Below, one piece after another: positions 27,026 through 35,427 of a stretch of DNA of 64,000 bases. The position numbers and the translations under genes were made by a program. Location: contig JADJYQ010000001.1 of the NCBI GenBank assembly GCA_016719615.1, positions 346,501 to 410,500 on the forward strand, written 5' to 3'. Below the pieces are notes generated by a model, which was given only the letters and a program-made list of their open reading frames with translations, made no database searches and was not told where the DNA came from. How positions within the stretch are numbered: position 1 is the first letter of the stretch; each line of letters begins with the position of its first letter. The DNA comes from Saprospiraceae bacterium (GTDB taxonomy: Bacteria > Bacteroidota > Bacteroidia > Chitinophagales > Saprospiraceae).

Positions 27026-28966
27026 ATGAAAGCTTTCTTCATAAATATAGTATATTTCTTGCTTACGGGGACGGCTTTGCTCCGGGCACAGACAGTTATA
27101 GAAATACCTACTGATCGAAGCGTATTAAATATTGGCAAGTACGTCGAGATCTATATAGATAGTTCAGCAACACTAACCATGCAATCTGTTTTATCCAATA
27201 AACAGAATCTCCGCTTCGAAGCAAGTAAACAGGATGTTCCAAATATCGGAATTACAAAAGCCGTGTTATGGATGCGGTTTAGACTATTCAATCAACACAC
27301 ACAAGATTGTTACCTTGAAATATCTAATAATGGACTTGACAGTATATTCCTGTATGAGGTCCTTGGCGAACAAATATTGAAAACTACAGAATCAGGAGTG
27401 GGACTGAGTATACAAGAGCGTGAACTCCATAATAATAATTATCTTTTTCTGCTATGTAATAAAACGGATTCCGTGAAAGAATTCTATCTAAAAGTCCAAC
27501 ATAGCAGAGGAACTATTGTCCCAGTCAAAGTGGGGACATTAAAAGGTTTTGCAGAAGTCTTCCATAAGGAAGATTTTATGATGGGCATCTACATTGGATT
27601 TATGTTTTTGATGATCCTATATAATTTGATTCTTTATTTTTCGGTAAAGGATGCGTCCTACATATACTATGTCATTTATGTTTTCTTTATGGCATTTATG
27701 AATGCTTCACTAAGTGGATATGCACATGAATACCTGTGGGGCGATTATGCTTGGTTGGGGCAATATGAAGATGTGATTTCCTCCTTATTAGGAATTTCTG
27801 GGATATTGTTTGCCATACATTTTCTCCACACCAAGCAGAATGCACCAATTATACATTATGGCTTTGTCGGCCTATTATTGTTATTCAGTATTAATATAGT
27901 AATAGTATTATCCGGAAATTTCATGTTGGGAACCATTTATGTTGAAATTTCTGCGCTCTTGTTGATTTGTATTTTTTTTATCGGAGCGATCAGGGTTTTA
28001 CAATCCGGTTACAAACCTGCTAAATTTTTCTTGTTTGCGTGGACTGCATTACTATCCAGTTTGGTAGTATTTATCCTGAAAGACTTTAATTTAATTCCAT
28101 ATAATACAATTACAGGACATTCATTAAAATTTGGTTCTGCGACAGAAGCTTTGTTGCTTTTATTAGCCTTAGCCAACAAATTGAATACAATTAATAAAGA
28201 AAAAGAAGATGCCCAGTTATTGTCACTTCAACAATTAAAAGACAAAGAGATTATCATACAGTCTCAAAATGTGATGCTGGAATCGAAAGTCCGGGAAAGA
28301 ACGATGGAATTGGCGCTAGAAAAAAAGAAGACTGACGAGTTACTCCTCAATATCCTCCCTGAAGAAACGGCTGAAGAACTAAAGCAAACCGGCATTGCCA
28401 AAGCCAAGCGATATGATTCAGTTACAGTGATGTTTACAGATTTTCAGAATTTTACAAAAACCAGTGAGCAATTGGCTCCTGAAGAGCTCGTACAAGAGAT
28501 CAACCGTTATTATATAGTTTTCGATAACATCATTTCGAAATATAATATTGAAAAGATTAAAACCATCGGAGATAGTTATATGTGTGTTGGTGGGTTACCA
28601 GCAGCCAATGAATCACATGCCTGTGATATAGTGCTGGCTGCATTGGATTTTCAAAAATTTATGGAAAAAAATAAAAGGGAATTGTCAGCACTTGGGCTCC
28701 GTTATTTTGAGCTGCGCATAGGTATCCATACTGGTCCTGTAGTAGCAGGAATTGTCGGAATTAAGAAATTTGCATACGATATATGGGGCGATACTGTTAA
28801 CATTGCTTCGCGTATGGAATCATCAGGTGAGATTGGAAAAGTAAATATCAGCGGCGCAACCTATGAATTGGTAAAGGACCAATTTTCATGTTTTTATCGG
28901 GGTAAAATTGAAGCCAAACATAAAGGGCAGATCGATATGTATTTTGTAGAAGAAAAGGAAACGTGA
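27026..28966 (+). CDS. Membrane-bound class III adenylate cyclase with 7TMR-DISM sensor
   Basis: A 646-residue sensor enzyme predicted to make cyclic AMP in response to an extracytoplasmic signal. Order: signal peptide (MKAFFINIVYFLLTGTALLRA); an extracellular 7TMR-DISMED2-like beta domain (about 30-170); seven transmembrane helices of the DISM type (about 180-385); a coiled coil (about 390-440); then the cyclase domain. Metal-binding Asp lie in VMFTDFQNF (about 470) and KTIGDSYM (about 515-519). The Lys of KTIGDS and the Asp of YDIWGDTVN (about 584) are the adenine-selecting pair, so ATP rather than GTP is the expected substrate. It stands alone, with no partner kinase or phosphodiesterase adjacent. 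Confidence 0.9.
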   Translation: MKAFFINIVYFLLTGTALLRAQTVIEIPTDRSVLNIGKYVEIYIDSSATLTMQSVLSNKQNLRFEASKQDVPNIGITKAVLWMRFRLFNQHTQDCYLEISNNGLDSIFLYEVLGEQILKTTESGVGLSIQERELHNNNYLFLLCNKTDSVKEFYLKVQHSRGTIVPVKVGTLKGFAEVFHKEDFMMGIYIGFMFLMILYNLILYFSVKDASYIYYVIYVFFMAFMNASLSGYAHEYLWGDYAWLGQYEDVISSLLGISGILFAIHFLHTKQNAPIIHYGFVGLLLLFSINIVIVLSGNFMLGTIYVEISALLLICIFFIGAIRVLQSGYKPAKFFLFAWTALLSSLVVFILKDFNLIPYNTITGHSLKFGSATEALLLLLALANKLNTINKEKEDAQLLSLQQLKDKEIIIQSQNVMLESKVRERTMELALEKKKTDELLLNILPEETAEELKQTGIAKAKRYDSVTVMFTDFQNFTKTSEQLAPEELVQEINRYYIVFDNIISKYNIEKIKTIGDSYMCVGGLPAANESHACDIVLAALDFQKFMEKNKRELSALGLRYFELRIGIHTGPVVAGIVGIKKFAYDIWGDTVNIASRMESSGEIGKVNISGATYELVKDQFSCFYRGKIEAKHKGQIDMYFVEEKET

Positions 28967-29023
28967 ATCGTGGTCAGATCAGAAAACCAAAAAAAATTCA
29001 ACAGCAATTAAAACAATCAATAC

Positions 29024-29395
29024 ATGAAAAATCCAGCAGGCTCTTTTGGATGGGCTGATCTTTGCGTGGAAAATGCAGATCAGATCCGCGATTTTTATTC
29101 CGACGTCATTGGTTACAATTTTAGCGAAGTGGACATGGGTGGATACTCCGATTTTTGTATGAACTCTCCGGACGATGGACAAACGAAAACGGGAATTTGT
29201 TTTGCGCGAGGTTCTAATAGTGAGCTTCCGCCCGTTTGGCTCATTTATTTTTACGTTCACAATCTCGATGAAAGTTTGGAAAAATTAGTTGCCGGGAACG
29301 GAAAAATTATTTCCGGCCCCAAGAGTATGGGTGCTGCTAAATATGCGATAATCCAGGATCCGGCCGGAGCGTATTGTGCTTTGTATCAGGAGTAG
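29024..29395 (+). CDS. VOC family protein (glyoxalase/bleomycin-resistance fold)
   Basis: A 123-residue single vicinal-oxygen-chelate domain pair. It opens GSFGWADLCVENADQIRDFY, has GYSDFCMN in the first half and VWLIYFYVHNLDESLEKL in the second, and ends IIQDPAGAYCALYQE, the usual C-terminal glutamate strand. Such proteins bind a metal with His/Glu ligands, but the expected first His is replaced by the W-A-D start, so catalytic status is uncertain. The substrate is unknown. It follows the cyclase on the same strand after 57 bases and may be cotranscribed with it. Confidence 0.85.
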   Translation: MKNPAGSFGWADLCVENADQIRDFYSDVIGYNFSEVDMGGYSDFCMNSPDDGQTKTGICFARGSNSELPPVWLIYFYVHNLDESLEKLVAGNGKIISGPKSMGAAKYAIIQDPAGAYCALYQE

Positions 29396-29416
29396 CAGGA
29401 ATGTTATTTTTTATAA

Positions 29417-29430
29417 CTCACAACTGTTAG
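29417..29430. repeat. CTAAC-N4-GTTAG palindrome, one mismatch
   Basis: CTCACAACTGTTAG lies 22 bases past the stop of the VOC gene, in the convergent gap before guaB. Confidence 0.35.
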
Positions 29431-29483
29431 TGTTTATAACAAAATTTCTATTGCAAGCAAATAAAAGCTGTTCCGAAAATTAT

Positions 29484-29560
29484 GATGATCTTGCGTAGCT
29501 ATGGCACGCTGCGTTTCGAGGATATATTTGGCTATCGATATGCTGTCCCTGACGGGACGC
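29484..29560. repeat. REP-like element, copy 3 (diverged)
   Basis: It carries TTGCGTAGCTATGGCACGC and GTCCCTGACGGGAC, so both ends have mutated, but the hairpin arms still pair. Confidence 0.55.
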
Positions 29561-29642
29561 AGAGATGCGATGCGCTCTTTGAACAAGCAACAACTCGCGA
29601 CATGATCAAGTAATTATCAATAATAAGATTTTTTATGTAGGT

Positions 29643-29693
29643 CATCCAACATCCAACATCCATCAACCAACAACTAACAACCAACAACCACCC
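29643..29693. repeat. Degenerate 7-bp tandem repeat beside the guaB stop
   Basis: Repeats such as CCAACAT and CCAACAA run from 29643 to 29693, ending a few bases before the guaB stop. It occupies the position that cleaner tandem repeats occupy beside metG and the VIT-domain gene. Confidence 0.55.
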
Positions 29694-29697
29694 CCCA

Positions 29698-31179
29698 TTA
29701 TCTCCTTGTATAATTCGGAGATTCTTTGGTGATCGTAATATTATGAGGATGTGATTCGTTGAGGCCACTGTTGGAAATGCGGACGAGTTTTGCTTTGTGC
29801 ATTTCTTTAATGTTACGGGCACCAACATAACCCATGCTAGCGCGCAATCCACCAATGTACTGCACCATTACCTCGGAGACAAGTCCTTTATAAGGAACGC
29901 GCCCTTCGATACCTTCGGGTACTAGTTTTTTAATATCATCTTCAACATCCTGAAAATATCGGTCTTTGCTTCCGAGTTGCATGGAGCCCAGTGAGCCCAT
30001 ACCGCGATAAACTTTAAATTTTCTTCCTTCGAAAATAATTGTTTCGCCCGGAGCTTCTTCAGTTCCGGCAAAAAGTGAACCGGCCATTATGGTGCTGGCT
30101 CCTGCTGCGAGAGCTTTAGGTATGTCGCCAGTATATCTTATTCCGCCATCGCCTATGATGGGAATACCTTTTTTGGATAGCGCTTTTGCAGCCAATGCTA
30201 TGGCCGTAAGTTGTGGAACACCTACACCTGCAACAACCCTTGTTGTGCAAATACTTCCGGGGCCTACCCCTACTTTTACAGCATTGACACCTGCGGCAGC
30301 CAAAGCTAAAGCAGCCTCACCAGTAGCAATATTACCACCAATGATTTGCAGGTTTTTAAATTTCTTGCGCACTTTTTTGATCATATCTATCACTCCTTTT
30401 GAATGGCCATGAGCTGTATCTATACAAATGACATCTACGTCAACCTGTACCAATGCTTCAATGCGGTCCATGGTATCGGCCGAAATACCCACAGCGGCAC
30501 CAACAACCAATCTGCCCAAGGCATCTTTACAAGAATTCGGATAATTATGAATTTTCATGATATCCTTGTAAGTGATAAGGCCAATGAGTGTCCCGTCCTT
30601 TTTGACGACGGGTAGTTTTTCGATTTTATATTTTTGGAGTATAGTTTTAGCTTTTTCTAAAGTAGTGCCCGCTGGAGCAGTAATCAGATTTTCGCGGGTC
30701 ATGATTTCCGAAATAGGTTTTTGCGGATGAGCCTCGAAACGTAAGTCCCTGTTCGTCAAAATACCCACCAATTTGTAATCAATATCTACCACCGGAATTC
30801 CACCAATCCGATGTTTGGCCATAAGCCCCATGGCGTCCTTTACCTTTGCATCGACACTCAGCGTAACAGGGTCGATAATCATGCCACTTTCAGATCTTTT
30901 AACACTGCGCACCTGTTCTGCCTGTTGCTCAATACTCATATTTTTATGAATGAATCCTAGCCCGCCTTCTCTGGCCATCGAAATGGCAAGGTCTTTTTCG
31001 GTTACCGTGTCCATAGCAGCGGAAACAATGGGGACATTGATCCGAATATCACTGGTTAATTGGCTAGAGATATCAGTCTCCCTGGGCAATACCTCAGAAT
31101 AAGCAGGGACTAGTAAAACATCATCGAAAGTAAGGGCTTCCTGAGCTGGAAATTGTGTGGAAAAGAAATGTGGTTCCAT
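29698..31179 (-). CDS. guaB: Inosine-5'-monophosphate dehydrogenase
   Basis: Oxidises IMP to XMP with NAD, the committed step of GTP synthesis. The protein is 493 residues from ATG 31179, and it opens FDDVLLVPAYSEVLP. Two CBS domains interrupt the barrel at about residues 95-205 (KDAMGLMAKHRIGGIPVVD, ILTNRDLRF). The catalytic cysteine is in GPGSICTTRVVAGVG near residue 310, and the flap carries GMGSLGSM. The TTG two codons upstream lies inside the promoter box, so I reject it as the start. Confidence 0.96.
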   Translation of the reverse strand: MEPHFFSTQFPAQEALTFDDVLLVPAYSEVLPRETDISSQLTSDIRINVPIVSAAMDTVTEKDLAISMAREGGLGFIHKNMSIEQQAEQVRSVKRSESGMIIDPVTLSVDAKVKDAMGLMAKHRIGGIPVVDIDYKLVGILTNRDLRFEAHPQKPISEIMTRENLITAPAGTTLEKAKTILQKYKIEKLPVVKKDGTLIGLITYKDIMKIHNYPNSCKDALGRLVVGAAVGISADTMDRIEALVQVDVDVICIDTAHGHSKGVIDMIKKVRKKFKNLQIIGGNIATGEAALALAAAGVNAVKVGVGPGSICTTRVVAGVGVPQLTAIALAAKALSKKGIPIIGDGGIRYTGDIPKALAAGASTIMAGSLFAGTEEAPGETIIFEGRKFKVYRGMGSLGSMQLGSKDRYFQDVEDDIKKLVPEGIEGRVPYKGLVSEVMVQYIGGLRASMGYVGARNIKEMHKAKLVRISNSGLNESHPHNITITKESPNYTRR

Positions 31180-31182
31180 GTG

Positions 31183-31190
31183 CAAAGATA
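31183..31190 (-). promoter_or_regulatory. Bacteroidota -7 box (TATCTTTG) of guaB
   Basis: TATCTTTG ends only 3 bases before the guaB ATG, implying a leaderless or nearly leaderless transcript. Confidence 0.5.
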
Positions 31191-31214
31191 TAACTTTACC
31201 CGTGAATTGACAAA

Positions 31215-31688
31215 ATGATAGAAATGATTCAGGTGTTTGACGATGATTATTTTATGAAAATGGCATTGGAACAGGCGAGAAAGGCTGGTAAGGAAGGAGA
31301 AATACCTATCGGGGCGGTTCTGGTATCCGGGCATTATATTCTTGCTAAATCGCATAATCAAACAGAGCTTTTACATGATGTTACTGCCCATGCGGAGATC
31401 CTATGCATAACGTCTGCATCTCAACATTTACAAAGTAAATATTTGAAACAATGCACCTTGTACATCACCCTCGAACCTTGTCCAATGTGTGCAGCAGCCC
31501 TTCGATGGGCTCAACTGGGGCGATTGGTTTATGCAGCCGAAGATGAAAAAATGGGTTACCTGCGCTATGGGAATACGCTGTTGCATCCGAATACAAAAAT
31601 TGAGTTTGGCTTGAGAAGAGAAGAGGCGGCCAAGTTGTTGACAGATTTTTTTGTTCAGAAAAGGGAACTGAAGGCCTTCAGAAAATAA
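31215..31688 (+). CDS. tadA: tRNA-specific adenosine deaminase TadA
   Basis: A 157-residue zinc cytidine-deaminase-fold enzyme that makes inosine at the wobble position of tRNA-Arg(ACG). The zinc site is HAE near residue 59-61 and PCPMC near residues 87-91 (LEPCPMCAAALRWAQLG). The first motif region reads GEIPIGAVLV, as in TadA, and the terminal helix is present (LLTDFFVQKR). It is divergent from guaB with only 35 bases between the two start codons. CodA-like or guanine deaminases are less likely given the length and motif spacing. Confidence 0.92.
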   Translation: MIEMIQVFDDDYFMKMALEQARKAGKEGEIPIGAVLVSGHYILAKSHNQTELLHDVTAHAEILCITSASQHLQSKYLKQCTLYITLEPCPMCAAALRWAQLGRLVYAAEDEKMGYLRYGNTLLHPNTKIEFGLRREEAAKLLTDFFVQKRELKAFRK

Positions 31689-31842
31689 TTTTAGGAAAGC
31701 TTCAAAGCTAATTTTTGTACTGATTGAATGACAGTGCGCGATATTCGTTAAGAAAAATAAAAAATAATTGGGCTTATGGTTAAATTGTATTAAAGTTTCA
31801 GAGTCTAAGTATCAATTGACCTACCTTCGAAAAAAAAAGACT

Positions 31843-32391
31843 ATGAAATACTTGACCGTTTCAGCATTATTCATTTTCATGTTGGCCATTAACAGCTGCA
31901 GTCCAACATTGACACCTTTTACCCAAAAGTTATATGAAGATTACCGATGGACCGAAGAGGATCTCAAGCGCATCCAATTTTATTTATCAGAAGATATTGT
32001 TTTGCGCAGAAAGTTTACTGATGGCGAATCAAGGATACAGGATGGAAAAATCAAAACCATCAAAGGCGAAAAAGTGGAAGAGGTCATTTTTCGAAGAGGC
32101 ACACCTTGTGTCTACCTTTTTTCTCCAAAAACGAATCGGTTTGCCATCAGCTTTGAATCTGCAGAACCTCCAAAGTACCTGATGTTTGGACCGAATCCAA
32201 AATACAGCAACCGATTTATGTTGTTGGGCAAAGAATGGGACCGAAATTCAGGGACCATTACTTATAGTGGTGTGAATTGGTATACCACCACATCATCTGC
32301 GGTGAGTTGTTTGTTGGTTGACCTACAAAAAGCCAATGTTACAGAGCATCAAACTAAAGTCGTAAAAGGTCAGAGAGTAGGCGATAGATGA
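31843..32391 (+). CDS. Predicted outer-membrane lipoprotein of unknown function
   Basis: A 182-residue protein starting MKYLTVSALFIFMLAINSC, a lipoprotein signal peptide with its acylation cysteine at residue 19. The ATG 25 codons upstream precedes the signal and is rejected. The mature part has a basic helix followed by beta segments (IQFYLSEDIVLRRKFTDG, VEEVIFRRGTPCVYLFSP, RFMLLGKEWDRNSGTITYSG). I do not recognise a Pfam family. It lies 154 bases past tadA on the same strand. Confidence 0.72.
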   Translation: MKYLTVSALFIFMLAINSCSPTLTPFTQKLYEDYRWTEEDLKRIQFYLSEDIVLRRKFTDGESRIQDGKIKTIKGEKVEEVIFRRGTPCVYLFSPKTNRFAISFESAEPPKYLMFGPNPKYSNRFMLLGKEWDRNSGTITYSGVNWYTTTSSAVSCLLVDLQKANVTEHQTKVVKGQRVGDR

Positions 32392-32396
32392 CGCAA

Positions 32397-32410
32397 CTAA
32401 CAATCGTTCG
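32397..32410. repeat. CTAAC-N4-GTTAG palindrome, one mismatch
   Basis: CTAACAATCGTTCG begins 5 bases past the stop of the lipoprotein gene; same GTTCG variant arm as at 18617. Confidence 0.4.
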
Positions 32411-32463
32411 TTGGGCTAATATGTCTAATTTTTGCTCTATAATCCATAATCTATTATCCATAA

Positions 32464-32535
32464 TCATCTTGCCTACCTACGGCACGCGGTGATTCATTTT
32501 ACATTTTTCTATCGATATTTTGTTCCTTTGGGACA
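32464..32535. repeat. REP-like element, copy 4
   Basis: It contains TTGCCTACCTACGGCACGC and ends with TGTTCCTTTGGGACA. It is followed directly by the single diverged copy of the two-hairpin unit. Confidence 0.55.
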
Positions 32536-32560
32536 GGGGATCATAAGTCAATTTAATGCA

Positions 32561-32690
32561 AATCAATGCCGGCTTCAGCCGGATACGAAGACGAAAAGAC
32601 AAAAAAATAATAATATGAAAACGTAATCCATAAGGCACATAAAATGAACCTCAATTATCAATAGGAATGGGCTTCAACCCATTCCGGTCC
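32561..32690. repeat. Single diverged copy of the ~220-bp hairpin unit
   Basis: CCGGCTTCAGCCGG at about 32569 and GGAATGGGCTTCAACCCATT plus CC at 32664 are spaced as in the tandem array at 1834-2498. The sequence between them is diverged. Confidence 0.65.
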
Positions 32691-32762
32691 AGGAGTCTTA
32701 TCAATATTTATTAACAATAAAAGTTCGGAAAAATAATTTAAAAATAATTGAAATTTATTGAA

Positions 32763-32776
32763 CTAACATTTGTTAG
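32763..32776. repeat. CTAAC-N4-GTTAG palindrome
   Basis: CTAACATTTGTTAG with perfect arms, followed by CACTTGTTGTTTT and then by the tandem repeat at 32790. This spacer closely matches the one at 24081. Confidence 0.65.
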
Positions 32777-32789
32777 CACTTGTTGTTTT

Positions 32790-32908
32790 CTATCAGACTA
32801 TCAGACTATCAGACTATCAGACTATCAGACTATCAGACTATCAGACTATCAGACTATCAGACTATCAGACTATCAGACTATCAGACTATCAGACTATCAG
32901 ACTATCAG
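32790..32908. repeat. 8-bp short tandem repeat (CTATCAGA)n, about 15 copies
   Basis: 119 bases of uninterrupted CTATCAGA ending 20 bases before the stop of the VIT-domain gene. The largest such array in the window. Confidence 0.92.
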
Positions 32909-32928
32909 CCCTCTCCTTCCAAGCTTCC

Positions 32929-35048
32929 TCAAAATTTCATCACCTTTTTATGTAGGCTTCCTCTTTCCATTTCAAGGACAACTACATACACTCCATTTGG
33001 CATCAACATTCCATTGGAATTCAATCCATCCCAGCGGTAACTTAAATAATTGTTTTTGTTAAGTTGGGTTTCAAATTTGCGAAGCAGGCGTCCAGACAGA
33101 TCCATGATTTTTCCTTGAATTTTATTATTATCAGGAACTTGATTTTTAAAATGGATTTCAATATTCAAATGGTCCGCAAAAGGATTGGGGTAAACTTTAA
33201 GATCCCATAAACTATCTCTATTGAAATCATCATTTGCGGTCGGTACGTTATTTTCATCTATACAGTTACTACAATATAAGCTGGTATCTTCTACGCAAAG
33301 GAAGGCAGTATATAAACTTAAAACACGAGCATCTATACTTTTTCGGATAATGTCAATGGAGTTTGCATTTCCGCTGGAGGATGATTCCAGACTTTGAATA
33401 CCTTGCGCCTGCCATTGTGTTTTTGCACTTGAATCCATTTGAATGACTGAATTTTCATCGATGGTAAGTGTGTGAAAAAATAATTCATTACTAATTTCAC
33501 CATTGAGTTCAATAGTTAGCGGAAATGAGCCTTTAAAAATTCCTGTTTGCCGGATGTATGCATTCACAGAAGTATTTACTCCTGTATTTTGTAAATTGTA
33601 TTTTCCATAACTGATACCTTGTGAAGGTTTAAAGTACATGTCAAAATGTTTAATAACAGGTAATGCGTCACCAGCGGCTTCCGACAAAGCATTTATAAAA
33701 GTTTTGCCTGATTTTGTATTTATATAATAACCACCAAAAAGCGTTGCCAAATTTAACAAAAGGTACTCGTTGTCGTAATAAAGTTTGTTGTTGAAATAAC
33801 TGGATCTTATTCTTTTGCCATAATCGAGTATGGAAAACTTATAAGCAGATTGATTGAGTATTCTTATTTCTTTGATCAATCCATTGGCGGCATCAAAATT
33901 GTTGAACTGATCTGAATTGTTAAGCAAGACGATGTTTCCGGTATTGCCTTTTTCATCCATAAAGTTGATACCCGATGCGATCATGGCAGGCAAGTTGCTA
34001 AAATTAGAAATTCTCGATTTTGCCAGATCAAAAGCTAAATCAATGTTTTCTGCGGTTGCAGAATGCCAGGTGCTAAAAGTAGGCTGGACATTGATATGAG
34101 TAACGATAAGGTTGAATGAATCTGTAGCTTTTAGTGTTTTTTTAAGTTCATTTTTAAGATTTGTTAAAACAGTTTCTTTTGGTAGGACTGGGTCTTCCTG
34201 GTAATCCACCAGGTACATTATTTTGCTTGATTTTACTTCATTGATGAAATAGCCTGGCTGAATGGCAAGTTGATAATAATTTTCTTCACCGTTTTTATAA
34301 TGGCCCACATAAACAGGTTCTTGCTTGGGATGTGAATAAAATAAATTAGTGGATTTAAAACTACCAATTGGCGCAAGAGTTGTGGTTTTATAGTTTCCTA
34401 AGACAGGATCTGTTCCACTTACCAATGGCGAAGTATTTGGATTATCCAAACGTATAAATTTGAAATCATCATTTTCCCAAAGGAGAATCGGAAAATCCAA
34501 TGGAATGTTTTTACTGGCATTGGGAATGTCGTGAGGAATGGCGACCGACAATTCTGAATTTCCCCATTCAAATGGAACCAGATAAGTAATTTTAACCTGC
34601 CGCTTTTCAGATCCGCCCATAGGAAAAACACGCAGACTGTAATTTGTCGATGTATGTTTTCTTAGCAGTGATGGGTCTTTTCTGCGGTTTACAATATTTT
34701 CATAAATGTTAGAAGCAGTCCAGACATCTAATATGGCAGCCTGGCAAATGTCGTTGCCAATCCATAACCATGAATCTGTGACAATGGCTTTTTCGGGTAG
34801 ATTAAATTGAAGCACCACTTCCAGAGAGTCGTTGACTTTATAGTTTAAATCTCTGGCAGAAAAAGTCAGATATAAACCATATTCCAAAAAAGACCTTTCG
34901 GCCTGACAGATAAGAGTATGTCCTCTATAGTACCTTGTTTTGTGACTCCTGTTACCCTTACATCACCTACGCGTAGCGAGGTTTGTCCAAAAGTAATAAA
35001 GCTCAGGCAAAGGAAAGCCAATGAGCAAAAAACTTGTCTCTTTTGCAT
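32929..35048 (-). CDS. VIT-domain surface protein with type IX sorting domain (frameshifted once)
   Basis: About 705 residues after repair. The N-terminal frame has signal peptide MQKRQVFCSLAFLCLSFITFG and ends near KGLFW. Restoring one base in the A run at 34886-34891 (a T run in the gene) continues as KGLFLEYGLYLTFSARDLNY into the longer frame. That frame is the start of a VIT (vault protein inter-alpha-trypsin) domain with the usual WLWIGND, ANIYENIVNRRKDPSLL and FPMGGSEKRQVKITY segments. A von Willebrand A-like central region follows (residues about 220-420), and the last 75 residues are a sorting domain (VYPNPFADHLNIEIHF, MPNGVYVVVLEME). The frameshift looks like a homopolymer under-call. 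Confidence 0.82.
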
Positions 35049-35330
35049 GGTTATTGATTTTAATAGTATAACGATTTGTTTAGGACAAATGTTAATGAAT
35101 ACTGAAAAGAATTTTAATGTTGATAATCCTGACAATGGATCAGGACTAAAGGAAAAAGACCAAAGCCTGGAGTGAAATACTTTTCAAGTCCGACAAGCAT
35201 AAATTCATTCGTTTTCACAATATGATGATGTCGGAACCAGTTGGCAATTATTGAAAGAGAGAATTTACAGATGAAAGAATTAAGGAATAGGATCAAAGGC
35301 AAAAGTTCAAACTTTTTAATACAATACTTA

Positions 35331-35344
35331 CAAACGTTCGTTAG
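35331..35344. repeat. CTAAC-N4-GTTAG palindrome, one mismatch
   Basis: CAAACGTTCGTTAG followed by TTTTATC and the 7-bp tandem repeat, in the gap past the polyferredoxin gene. Confidence 0.45.
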
Positions 35345-35348
35345 TTTT

Positions 35349-35383
35349 ATCAACTATCAACTATCAACTATCAACTATCAACT
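35349..35383. repeat. 7-bp short tandem repeat (ATCAACT)n, 5 copies
   Basis: 35 bases of ATCAACT, 44 bases from the stop of the polyferredoxin gene. A degenerate TTTTAGCT run fills 35398-35432. Confidence 0.85.
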
Positions 35384-35427
35384 ACATTCCTTTGACCTTT
35401 TAGCTTTAGTCTTTTAGCTCTAAGCTT

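Noticed and set aside
32748..33062. Open frames over the (CTATCAGA)n repeat encoding QTIRLSDY-type repeats
   Set aside because: An 8-bp unit free of stops gives open frames in several phases at once; the translation is an artefact of the repeat.
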